10,819 nt of DNA, from positions 1 through 10,819 of the forward strand of contig JAIXMQ010000220.1 in NCBI GenBank assembly GCA_025716855.1, read 5' to 3'. The notes beneath the pieces were generated by a model, which was given only the letters and a program-made list of their open reading frames with translations, was not told the DNA's origin and did no database searches. Source of the DNA: Pilaira anomala. Lineage: Eukaryota > Mucoromycota > Mucoromycetes > Mucorales > Mucoraceae. The translations under genes were made by a program, and so were the position numbers. Shown here one piece after another: positions 1 through 7,787 of this stretch; positions within the stretch are counted from its first letter, which is position 1; each line of letters starts with the position of its first letter.

Positions 1-79
1 CGCTATAGATACCATTCGCACGAAGATAACTATATGAAAGAGAGTGAGATATGATAAATTAACTATATTATGCAATGAA

Positions 80-643
80 TTACTTTCTTGCTTCTTCAGA
101 ATCGGGTGCAATTGAACCATAAAATTCAAATGGTGTGGGCATAGTATTAACAACATTTTCAGGATTCTCAACAGATATCTCATTAATTTGATCTTCAGTA
201 GCTTCATTATTAATAGTTTCATTCACCGTGTTTACAGTATCTACAACTTGAATTACAACATCATCATTTAAACTATTTGCATTGGCAGCATTTTCTACGG
301 TTATTGATTCATCCATTGGCTGTTGGTAAGGAATAAATTCATAAATTACGGTTTCAGAAACAACAGAGGAAGATGTAAATGGCACAGTGTTTGCGGGTAC
401 ATATAAAATTGGATTGAAAACAGCAGGAGCAGCAGCGATTGGTTCCACGGTAATATATGATGAGTCAATACTTGAAGTTACATTGGTTTCTGTAGCAAAA
501 TGATCATAAAAAATTGGTTCAAAAGTTGCAGTAAGTGATTCAGTAATATTATATTGGTTATCCGCATCTTCATCATCAGATATTAAATCAATAACATCAT
601 TATTCATTTCTTCATCAGAAGAAAAAATTTCAATAACATCCAT
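80..643 (-). CDS. Small acidic protein with tandem SUMO-interacting-type motifs, otherwise unrecognised
   Basis: A 187-residue reading frame with an ATG start and TAA stop. The N terminus has two hydrophobic-then-acidic cores: V-I-E-I at residues 3-6 followed by Ser/Asp/Glu, and V-I-D-L at 17-20 followed by SDDEDAD. Both match the classical SUMO-interacting motif (SIM) pattern, and tandem SIMs are known in proteins that bind poly-SUMO. The rest (about 30-187) is rich in Thr, Val, Asn, Pro and acidic residues, has few Lys/Arg and no Cys cluster, membrane segment or recognisable fold, so it is probably disordered. There is no RING finger, so it is not a complete SUMO-targeted ubiquitin ligase. 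Codon choice is varied and the frame is less A/T-homopolymeric than its flanks, which supports real coding. SUMO binding is inference from motifs only; the family is unknown to me. Confidence 0.72.
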   Translation of the reverse strand: MDVIEIFSSDEEMNNDVIDLISDDEDADNQYNITESLTATFEPIFYDHFATETNVTSSIDSSYITVEPIAAAPAVFNPILYVPANTVPFTSSSVVSETVIYEFIPYQQPMDESITVENAANANSLNDDVVIQVVDTVNTVNETINNEATEDQINEISVENPENVVNTMPTPFEFYGSIAPDSEEARK

Positions 644-655
644 TATATAACAATA

Positions 656-724
656 CTATTATTTAAAACAATAATATTATTACCCAAAAATAATTCAATA
701 AATAATAAAAAAAAATAAACTTAC
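656..724 (-). other. Possible 5' UTR intron of the tandem-SIM gene
   Basis: Reading the minus strand, an exact GTAAGT donor lies at 724-719 and a TAATAG acceptor ends at 656, 13 nt before the ATG. The 69-nt length suits fungal introns. Immediately upstream (725 to about 780) the minus strand is a CT-rich tract typical of fungal promoters and leaders. No strong branch-point sequence is visible, so this is a plausible rather than firm call. Confidence 0.35.
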
Positions 725-923
725 TTTAGTTTTAATTGAGGAAAGAAAGAAAAAGAAAGATAAAAGGTAAAGAAAATAAAAATAATGGGTTTTTATAGTT
801 TTTTAGATAAAAATTTTTTATTAAAACTAAGAATGAGTCACCTTTTAAGCAGTCAATAAATTTTTTCCAAAATAAAACAGTCCTTTGGAATGTTGTAGAA
901 TTATTTTTATTCGGAGCAAAAAA

Positions 924-996
924 AACTTTCAGTAGGATTCGAACCAGGAACACAGGGGTGAAAAACATTGATCATGACCAATGAGACATTGAATGG
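924..996 (-). pseudogene. Degraded tRNA-Glu(TTC)-like sequence (tRNA pseudogene or SINE head)
   Basis: On the minus strand a box-B match GGTTCGAATCC sits at 945-935, a box-A-like TGTCTCATTGG at 988-978, and between them TTTTCACC as in the anticodon loop of eukaryotic tRNA-Glu (anticodon TTC). Spacing from acceptor to T-arm is that of a tRNA, and five of seven acceptor pairs (996-990 with 931-925) still form. The T-stem (two of five pairs) and anticodon stem are broken, so a functional tRNA is unlikely. A T8 run (925-918) follows directly and would serve as a Pol III terminator. It could also be the tRNA-derived head of a SINE. It lies just outside the CACTA-like element. Confidence 0.55.
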
Positions 997-1065
997 TATG
1001 TATTGAATGTAAGTTTCTTTTTGATCTAAATCAACTCTCAGTGGTTATTTAGCACTAGACTTTTT

Positions 1066-1137
1066 GAGATTTCCAGGATATTTGCAGGTGCTTGAAATTT
1101 CAGATTTGTAGGATATTTGTAGGATATTTCTAGGATC
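1066..1137. repeat. Left subterminal motif array of the CACTA-like element
   Basis: Five copies of an ATTT(C/G)(C/T)AGGAT-type motif follow each other within about 70 bp: ATTTCCAGGAT, ATTTGCAGG, ATTTGTAGGAT twice, and ATTTCTAGGAT. It starts 13 bp inside the CACTA terminus. The probable role is transposase binding. Confidence 0.6.
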
Positions 1138-1290
1138 AAAAAATATTTTCTTAAATACTAACTTCTATACAATAAAAACTATTTAGAAAGATGCGCAATA
1201 AAATTAAGATACTTTTATACATTTACAAAAATTAATTTGATAAGTTAGATATTGAGTTATTACAATTTACATTTTACCAGCTAAGCTCAA

Positions 1291-1417
1291 TTTCCTCACG
1301 TGAGGAGCCTATATACACCCCATTTCCAATCAGCTTAAATTTCGGGGTGAACCTAGGTAATTTACTCACGTGAAGAAGCTCTATGCACCACATTTCAGAA
1401 ATTAGGGTGAACCTAGG
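1291..1417. repeat. Imperfect tandem duplication with CACGTG core
   Basis: Two copies (1291-1357 and 1361-1417) share TTT(C/A)CTCACGTGA near the start, then AGC.CTAT(A/G).ACC, then CATTTC, and end with GGGTGAACCTAGG. Copy one contains a perfect 12-bp palindrome CCTCACGTGAGG (1294-1305). The conserved blocks inside otherwise drifting A/T-rich DNA suggest protein-binding sites. A TATATAGAG stretch follows at 1420-1428. No gene downstream explains it as a promoter. Confidence 0.55.
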
Positions 1418-1429
1418 CATTATATAGAG

Positions 1430-2920
1430 CGAGGTTTAAAACACTTAGCAAAAAGAAAAAAAAAAAAAGAAAATCAAATTAAAGTTTCCGTTTAATAAAC
1501 TTTACTTCTTTCCTTTTCTTTTAAAAAAACATAATAGAAAATAATATTCCAGCAAGCTAATGGTTTTAATTATCATTCAATGATTTTATTACTACATAGT
1601 TTTAAGTTTTTGACAATAAGTTTTATTTTTAAATTAGAATTCTATTTATATGGTTACACGCAACTTTTTTTTTTTTAACTAGTCTAAAAAAAAAAAAAAA
1701 TGTCAATTTCTATTACTTTATGACTTACTTTAATTATAAAAAACAAACTGGATGATAGATTAAATACATATCCATTAAAAAATAAAAGAAAGGATTGAAT
1801 TTTCATATATATTCACTTATATAAAAAAAAAAGTTGTGAAAATATTTGGAACTCATCATCTTTCACTAGTTCCTTTTATTAGCTCATCATTTATATTAGA
1901 TTACTTCTTTTTTTTTCTTCTTTTCCTTTTTCCCCAATTATTTTTTTCTTTTTTAAAAAAAAAAACTTATTTCGTATGATGGCTTTTACTAAGTTATTTC
2001 AATAGTCTTTTACTGTACAAGAACAAATATTTTTATTTTGTTTCTTTGCTTTTCATATTGTAACTGGTAAGATAATTTTAATTTTTATGTGATTACAAGT
2101 ATCTAATATTTTAAATTCCTTAGAGATAAATAATTTTTATAAGTCTCGGTAATTTTTTTTTTTAACGAAGATTTAAATAATATCACTCATTATCTCGAAT
2201 TAAATAGTTATAAAAGCAGTAGTGATCTTGTCTATTCATATAAGAAGGATATCGCTTTGCTTTAATAGCAACAGGTAAATATTTCTCTCGGTTCTTTCCA
2301 TGTAAATTCTTTCTAATAATTTTTTTTTTTTTTTTTTTTTTTTTAGTCGGTAAATTACTGAATCTATTTTTTTTTTCAGCAGGTAAAATATCAATTATAT
2401 ATATCAATCAATGCTTAAGACTGACCATCTCTTTTTTTTTATAGCCTACACAGTGACAGCAGAATAATCTCTTTTGCTACGTTTTTTTTTTTTTTGTAAA
2501 AGGTAAACACCTCATATATCGCCCCTGTTCTTCCATATTTCTAACTTTTTTTTTTTTTTTTTTTTTTAGCTTATATGGTCTAATATAATGGCTCCGTGTT
2601 CTTTCTGATACAGAACAAATTTAATGTAAGTGATATTGCTTTATTATGTTCTAACCGCTAGCCCTCGTTTCAAAAAAAGATGCTGTATCTGTTTTAAAGT
2701 AACAATATGGCAGTATGCCAGTGGTTTTTTTTTTTTTTTTTTAAAATCAATAAATAAAGATCTATTTTTAAACAAAATCAATATATAAAAGCCGTTTAAA
2801 GAGGTATATTATACCAATAGCAGTAGCGCATTTATTATGAACGTCATTTTGAAATAAGATAAAGACCAATGATATGAAGCAATATACAAATGAAAAGCCA
2901 ATAGCTATTGAGATCTAACA
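1430..2920. other. A/T homopolymer-rich interior of the CACTA-like element, no gene seen
   Basis: This stretch contains many A and T runs, the longest a T25 at 2320-2344, and no convincing open reading frame on either strand. Several T runs are followed closely by GGTAAA or AGGTAAA (2350, 2382, 2502), which gives an intron-like look without coding sequence between them. Confidence 0.5.
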
Positions 2921-2924
2921 GATT

Positions 2925-3165
2925 TGCAGGTAAAATAATATCATGAAATATCTAATTTACAGGTAAAACTAGGATGATAAAGTACAGATTTGTAGGTAAA
3001 ACTAGGATGTAAATTACAAATTTCCAGGACTTTGTAGGACCTGGAAATTAGAGATTTGTAGGATATTTACAGGACGACCTGTATATTTTTCAATAGTAGG
3101 AGTCCTGCAAATCTCCTAATCTCAGCTCAATTCCAGGATGATTTGTAGGACATTTCCAGGATAAT
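2925..3165. repeat. Right subterminal motif array of the CACTA-like element
   Basis: About a dozen variants of TTT(G/A/C)(C/T)AGG(A/T) occur, including GATTTGCAGGTAAAAT, ATTTACAGGTAAAACTAGG, GATTTGTAGGTAAAACTAGG, ATTTCCAGGAC, TTTGTAGGAC, ATTTGTAGGATATTTACAGG and ATTTCCAGGAT. At least one inverted copy (GTCCTGCAAATC, about 3112-3123) and a short hairpin TACAGG-ACGA-CCTGTA are present. It is the same motif family as at the left end, but longer. Confidence 0.6.
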
Positions 3166-3412
3166 TAATGCCTAGTGTAGATACTCGAGGTTATAAGTGA
3201 AATAAAAGATAATGTTTATTAATAATATGAGCAGAGTATTTATACTTGAATGAGATAATAATATTGGTAATAATAAATATATAATTAACAGGCGATCGTG
3301 ATGAGTAATATAATTGGAAGTAGATTAACACCTGTAAAATATTCGGAAAGGAGGAATTAGGAATCAAAGTTACGATCATAAACTGGTGATATAAATTATA
3401 CGAAAAGTGGTG

Positions 3413-3613
3413 TTATTGTTTTGGCTTTTTCCTTTTTGCATGATTCTTGATAAGTGGTACAAACTTCCTTTTTTGAGCTTTAGTCTTCTTCAGCCTAATT
3501 TCTAGATCCACCGGAATATCCATGTCAATGTCGGGGAATGCCGGACTAGTTCGGTCCGGAACAGCCTTGTCCGGGGCATCCAAGTCATCAGCGTTTTTTA
3601 GGTTGACATGGAT
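3413..3613 (-). CDS. C-terminal exon of an unrecognised Lys-rich protein
   Basis: The minus strand is open for 66 codons and ends with TAA at 3413-3415. It has no ATG at its start but begins right after an AG (3615-3614) that could be a splice acceptor. Base composition is clearly richer in G+C than the flanks, which supports coding. The first half is Asp/Pro-rich (DDLDAPDKAVPD, PAFPDIDMDIPVDLE); the end is strongly basic (RLKKTKAQKRK and HAKRKKPKQ), like a bipartite nuclear localisation signal. I do not recognise the family. It probably belongs with the coding block at 3872-4058, the next one upstream on the same strand. Confidence 0.5.
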   Translation of the reverse strand: MHVNLKNADDLDAPDKAVPDRTSPAFPDIDMDIPVDLEIRLKKTKAQKRKFVPLIKNHAKRKKPKQ

Positions 3614-3871
3614 CTTAGTTAATCAAAAACATACAAGTCAAATGGTTTTAAATATAACACGTGACATTCACGTGACATTAACATTGCTTTAATACAAAAT
3701 AAAATAAAAAGACTTAAACTTTGATCTAATTATAAGTCATAAGTATTATTTAAAGAGAGGATAAAAGGCAGTCTTTAATTATAATCAAGGTAATTGGTAT
3801 TTATATCTTTTCTAATTCTAATTATGTAAAAGATGCATAATGGTTGTAGGCTAAACTAGTTTATAACTTAC
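3614..3871 (-). other. Putative intron between the two exon-like blocks
   Basis: It starts with an exact GTAAGT donor (3871-3866) and ends with CTAAG (3618-3614). Length is 258 nt and the sequence is A/T-rich. The upstream block ends one base into a codon, whereas the downstream frame begins at phase 0, so a single splice gives a frameshift. A hidden micro-exon, another acceptor, or decay of the gene would explain this. It contains an 11-bp tandem repeat CACGTGACATT at 3658-3668 and 3669-3679. Confidence 0.35.
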
Positions 3872-4058
3872 GTTGTATTGCATTAACAGTTATCAAATTT
3901 ATCTTTGTTTTCTTAAAAGGTCTAGGCTTGCGAACCTTTAGCTTGAACCTTCTTTTTGGTCTTGTTATTTCCAATAAGTCATTGTTACGTAATTCATATA
4001 GTCTTTTTGTTATTTCTACCAGACTTGTCTGAAATGCCGAATTGACCGCGACATAAGT
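3872..4058 (-). CDS. Internal exon of an unrecognised basic protein
   Basis: An open block of 62 codons plus one base lies between a TTGAG acceptor-like sequence (AG at 4060-4059) and a GTAAGT donor (3871-3866). The frame can be extended a few codons upstream to a non-ATG TTG at 4067, but a stop lies just beyond it, so a spliced upstream exon is more likely than a start here. The peptide begins with a probable helix (residues around AFQTSLVEITKRLYEL) and then has a dense basic patch (RPKRRFKLKVRKPRPFKKTK). Nucleic-acid or chromatin binding is possible but is inference. No upstream exon was found with confidence between 4061 and 4440. Confidence 0.45.
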
Positions 4059-4060
4059 CT

Positions 4061-4804
4061 CAACCAAAAATTAATCAATAAGATGGATGTCCAAGATTTA
4101 TATGTTCCAAGCCGATTCGTTTAAGTGTCGGATTCAAATAGAAATACTACTCAAGTTATACATAAACCGATGTTTATACCAAACATATGAAATGCCCATC
4201 ATCGTAGTAAGAAGAATAAGAATAATAATTACCAAAATCATAGCATTAAGTATCATGTGCCGACACATGAATACCATAATCTTTATATATTACCATCACT
4301 AGCATACAGCAATTAAATCAACTACATATCACATAAGCAACTCATAGCCGAATTATATAATATCCCCCATTCTTTATTTATATACACATTATCTTCTATT
4401 TATTATACTTTATATACTACTAACATCTGAATAACCACAGAGGGTAGAATCCAATTGCTTTTATTGAAAAGTATATTTATTTTTTTTTAAACCGTTATAT
4501 TTATGCGAGATAAATAATATGTTGTAAATATATAATTATAATCGATTTATTGATCAATTTTCTTTTTATTTTATGGCAAAATGTCGTCTAATCTAATGTT
4601 GGATTTAGTTTGAAATATAACTGCCAAAAAAAAAAAATATTCTACTAAATTTCTAGATAAATTTGGTTTATAAGATTTCTTCGAAAGAAACTATTTAAAT
4701 TATAATATTAACTAGTACATAGGTTTTTTAATTTCTTATATTGAATTCAATTTATATCTTGACTACCCGCTATAAAAAATTCAGATTTAAAATTGAATAC
4801 ATCC
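4061..4804. other. A/T-rich stretch without a supportable gene
   Basis: The sequence is mostly A/T with short homopolymers. Minus-strand bases about 4087-4150 have slightly higher G+C and a short open run, but no donor site connects it to the exon-like block at 3872-4058. No terminator, tRNA or repeat family was recognised here. Part of it may be 3' flank of the LINE. Confidence 0.4.
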
Positions 4805-4974
4805 TCAAAACTCCGACATTTAAAACTCCGATTTGCCCTAAAAAGGTAATTTCGACGATTTTTTAAAATTGCCTTTTTAGGAAATTGCGGGGATTGAAAA
4901 CGTCGGGTTTTGAATCGGCGCTTCATCGGAGTTTCCTTTTTTGGATTTCAAACTCCGACGTTTCCTTTTTGGGA
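4805..4974. repeat. Palindromic repeat module at the 3' end of the LINE
   Basis: The element TCGGAGTTT (or its inverse AAACTCCGA) occurs four times, CAAAAAGGAAAC-type motifs twice, and CTAAAAAGG-type motifs twice in inverted orientation. The inverted pair CTAAAAAGGTAATTT (4838-4852) and AAATTGCCTTTTTAG (4866-4880) forms a 15-bp stem with one G-T wobble and a 13-nt loop. It could be a separate MITE-like insertion or the LINE 3' UTR. The ORF2 reading frame runs into its right edge. Confidence 0.55.
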
Positions 4975-7062
4975 ACACCTATGTTTGGCCGGCCACAGAT
5001 GTACTTTTAGCCGAAGAAGCACCAAGGAGTCCTCTGGAAGGTATGTGGCACGGTATACAGATTGAGTAACCAGAGAGTCATACCGAAATCGCATCAAAGG
5101 TAAGCAAGTAACATGCTTAGCAACGTTGGTATGGCGACTACCCAAGAAAGTAGAGACAACTTTATTTTGGAGGTCTTCAAGGGCCTTAAAATCCGGAGCT
5201 GATAACTTTGAAATGGCTAGGCCATATTCAAATTTTGGGCGGATGAAGCAGGTGTAGAGACGAGAACAGAACAAGAGAGAGAATCCGTTACGGTTCATAC
5301 CAGAGGATGTGAGTAGATTCACCGTAGATAAAGCGGCACCGGACCGTTTCTCAAGGATACCAGGACCGTATAGACCTTTCTGGTTGAATTCCATACCTAG
5401 ATAGGTAAATTGCTTTACAGTAGGGATGGCCTCACCATATAAGGTAAAGAGAAAACCACGGGGAGAAGACGAAGTGGGAGAGGGAGCATTCAGTACAGCA
5501 CACTTCTTGGGATTCCAGCGGTAGCCTAAAGAAAGGGAGTGCCCAGCAGCTAGATCAAGCATACCTTGAACTTCTTCTCTAGTACCAAAGATGGCCACGT
5601 CATCCGCAAAAAGGAGGCAGTTCAGTGGTGTAGGCACCATATCGTCCGGTAGTGTAACCGAGGTAGTTCTAGGAGAGGCCATAGACCGTAGAACACCTGG
5701 AAGCGAGTTGATGTACACAGAGTACAAGTGAGGTGATAACACAGATCCCTGTAGTAATCCGGTAACAGGTACAAAAGAGGAAGAAGACTGATTGGAGAGC
5801 AATACCGAAATAGAGACATCATCAAACAGATTCTTCAAGAGCATGAGTAGAGGCCTAGAAAAGGTAGGAGAGCAGGCGAAGGAGTTCCAAACCAATCTAC
5901 GATCCACAGTATCATAAGCAGATTTAATGTCAAGGAAAACCACTGGAGGATAGTGATGATGCTTGCGAAAGAAATCAAACATCAAATCGTGGAGGCAAAG
6001 AGACTGATCCAAAGGTCTACGTTGTTCACGGAATCCGCCTTGGGCAACATCAATTGGAGGAGAGTCACACACAACGAGACCAGAGATGCGCTTCTCAAAC
6101 AACTTACGAAGAACAGATGTAAGCGAGATCGGCCGGTAGTTAGCAGGATCGGTGCGGTCACCCTTTTTGAAGATGGGGAAGACAGTAGCTTTTCGCCAAT
6201 CCATTGGGGTATAAGACCATTGCCAGCATAGCTTAAAGAAAGCAGAGAGAACAGGGCTAATGATACTGTTGAGAGGCTTGAGCATTTCGGCTTTGATATG
6301 ATCGAAGCCAGGACTCTTACCAGAAGACAACCGCTTGATTTCGTACTGGATCTCATCCACATCGAAGATACCAAGAGGAACCTCAAAAGGACAAAGCTCA
6401 TTCCAAATAAAATCAGATGGACGAGTACTTGGTAGAAAGGACCCATTATAGACGGAGGCAAGGTGGCTAGACATAACTTCTAAAGCTTTGGTAGGACCAT
6501 CGGTGTGAGAGAACGAGGCTGAAGAGGATGCACGCTTCTTAATTCTAGATAGTGTCTTGGTGGCTTTAGAGAAATTGGCTTCGGCCTCGGCACAGAAGTG
6601 TTTCCACGACTTACGCTTAGCTTGCTGGACCAACGAACGGAAGGCTTTGTTGGCGATCTTGTGTTGGCCATACCAGTGTATCTTGTCAATATCACGACGA
6701 GAGAGACGCCAGCGACCGTAGCAGTCATCACGATAGCGGGCAGCTTCTTGAATCTCAGCAGTCCGGTACTTTTTCCAGTGGCCAGGTCGTACAGGAGTAG
6801 TACCAATAGAGTTATCCAATGACTTGTATAGACACTCATTAAGCGAGTCATTTAAACTGTCTATGGGAGGGAACGTGACAGGCGGCGAAGAGACTAGCTC
6901 AGAGATTTCCTCTAGCACTGGTTTGACGAGGTCTTGGTATGAGGACCTAAGCTTCTTAAGAACATCAGGTTTGTCAAGCCTAGAGAGATTCCAAAGTCGC
7001 CTGGGAGTCATACTAGTTTCCTCTCGAGTATCAGGAGTCAAGAGGGATGATCGAATATCAAA
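4948..7062 (-). pseudogene. LINE ORF2, reverse transcriptase part
   Basis: Open for 704 codons in the same frame as the endonuclease upstream, separated only by TAA at 7063-7065, so it is the second half of one ORF2 (residues 242-945 of the whole). The first in-frame ATG is at 7011. RT landmarks in order: the fingers segment PIFKKGDRTDPANYRPISL, GGFREQRRPLDQ, motif A VVFLDIKSAYDTVDR (catalytic Asp 619, 5908-5931), motif B GLLQGSVLSP (5743-5760, Leu where Pro is usual), motif C FADD (726-729, 5599-5610) and FTYLG of the thumb side. The catalytic aspartates are intact. After about residue 930 the protein ends abruptly in the palindromic repeat module, without an RNase H domain or Cys/His C-terminal finger, so the 3' end looks truncated. 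Confidence 0.9.
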
Positions 7063-7785
7063 TTACAGAGTCATGAGACGATAATCAGAGCCCAGAGAGA
7101 GATCGGATTTGACTTCGATAGAAGAGTTCAGAAGATCAGAGATAGAGACATCAGTTACAAAAAGATCAATGATACTGGATATCTCAGTAGGGACCTTGGT
7201 AGGAACACCACCAACTAGATTTGTCTTTTTACGGATACAAGTAAAAGTAGGAACAGCAAAGGAGAGAGTCTTGTTAAGGATAACCAGTTGCCTAGTGTTA
7301 ACCCAATCAAGGAACTTGAGACCCCTAGGATTAGAGTTATAGTCACCAATGATTTCACCAAGACGAGCATTGAAGTCACCACAAATGAATGTATTAGGAA
7401 CGAATGGAATGGAGTCTAGTATAATGAAGACTTGATCATTGGGCATAGAAGGAGGGAGGTATAGACAGTGGAATCTAATCTCACCAGCCTTGATTGAGAG
7501 AGCATAGTTACTGAAGGAGGGAAGTTGAACAACACGGTAAGGACAGGAAGGGTTTACAAGAGCACATATACCCTCTTCACCACGGTTATTCGCACGGCTT
7601 ACTTTTTTACCAAGGGCATGGAAAGCTCGCCAGTTAGAAGGAAGGAGAGTAGAAGGACGGTAAAGCCAGGTTTCGGTTATAAAAAGGACATATGATTGAG
7701 AGACATGAGATAACACATCGTGAATAACTGAATTAGTTAGACCACGAGCGTTCCAAAGAGAGATAATGAAAGGAAGGGTCGACAT
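7063..7785 (-). pseudogene. LINE ORF2, APE-type endonuclease part
   Basis: 240 residues from ATG to an in-frame TAA. The exonuclease-endonuclease-phosphatase fold is shown by WNARG (N12), ITETW (E38), YLPP (Y109, P111), CGDFNAR (D137, N139; 7363-7380), PTFTC and SIIDLFV (D207). This enzyme nicks target DNA to prime reverse transcription. The terminal catalytic motif, normally Ser-Asp-His, reads Ser-Asp-Tyr (Tyr 235, codon at 7081-7083), so the general-base histidine is lost. Six codons later comes the premature TAA. The ATG lies 2 nt after the ORF1 stop, so translation of ORF2 probably relied on termination-reinitiation. Confidence 0.9.
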
Positions 7786-7787
7786 AA

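Larger units (their letters stand above)
1053..3177. mobile_element. Non-autonomous CACTA (EnSpm-type) DNA transposon
   Basis: The left end reads CACTAGAC (1053-1060) and the right end GCCTAGTG (3170-3177), whose reverse complement is CACTAGGC: an 8-bp terminal inverted repeat with one mismatch that begins with the diagnostic CACTA. Both ends are flanked by TAG (1050-1052 and 3178-3180), the 3-bp target duplication expected for this superfamily. Just inside each end lie clusters of a short degenerate motif like ATTTGTAGGAT, matching the subterminal repeats that CACTA transposases bind. The 2,125-bp interior is A/T-rich, full of homopolymers, and holds no transposase or other credible ORF, so the copy would depend on an autonomous partner. 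The TIR and TSD are short, so chance is not excluded, but the combination with subterminal arrays at both ends is persuasive. Confidence 0.6.

Noticed and set aside
732..968. 78-codon minus-strand ORF
   Set aside because: Phe/Lys/Leu-rich A/T-type composition, and it overlaps the tRNA-Glu-like relic; not a believable protein.
2183..2407. 74-codon minus-strand ORF
   Set aside because: Built around a poly-Lys run encoded by the T25 tract inside the transposon; open by low complexity.
3191..3379. 62-codon minus-strand ORF
   Set aside because: Ile/Tyr/Phe-rich, in A/T-rich DNA just 3' of the last exon block; no domain and no codon-use signal.
4120..4142. Second tRNA-like T-arm (GGATTCAAAT)
   Set aside because: No box A, acceptor or anticodon arm at the right distances on either strand.
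4087..4302. 71-codon plus-strand ORF
   Set aside because: Composition is that of random A/T-rich DNA, with no homology I can recognise and opposite strand to the nearby exon blocks.
4440..4947. Target-site duplication or A-tail marking the LINE 3' end
   Set aside because: Looked for a T run matched by a short duplication near 9620-9990; only generic A/T runs were found, so no boundary can be claimed.
5953..6851. Several overlapping ORFs on both strands within the reverse transcriptase
   Set aside because: Out-of-frame shadows of the RT coding sequence; the RT frame alone carries the conserved motifs.
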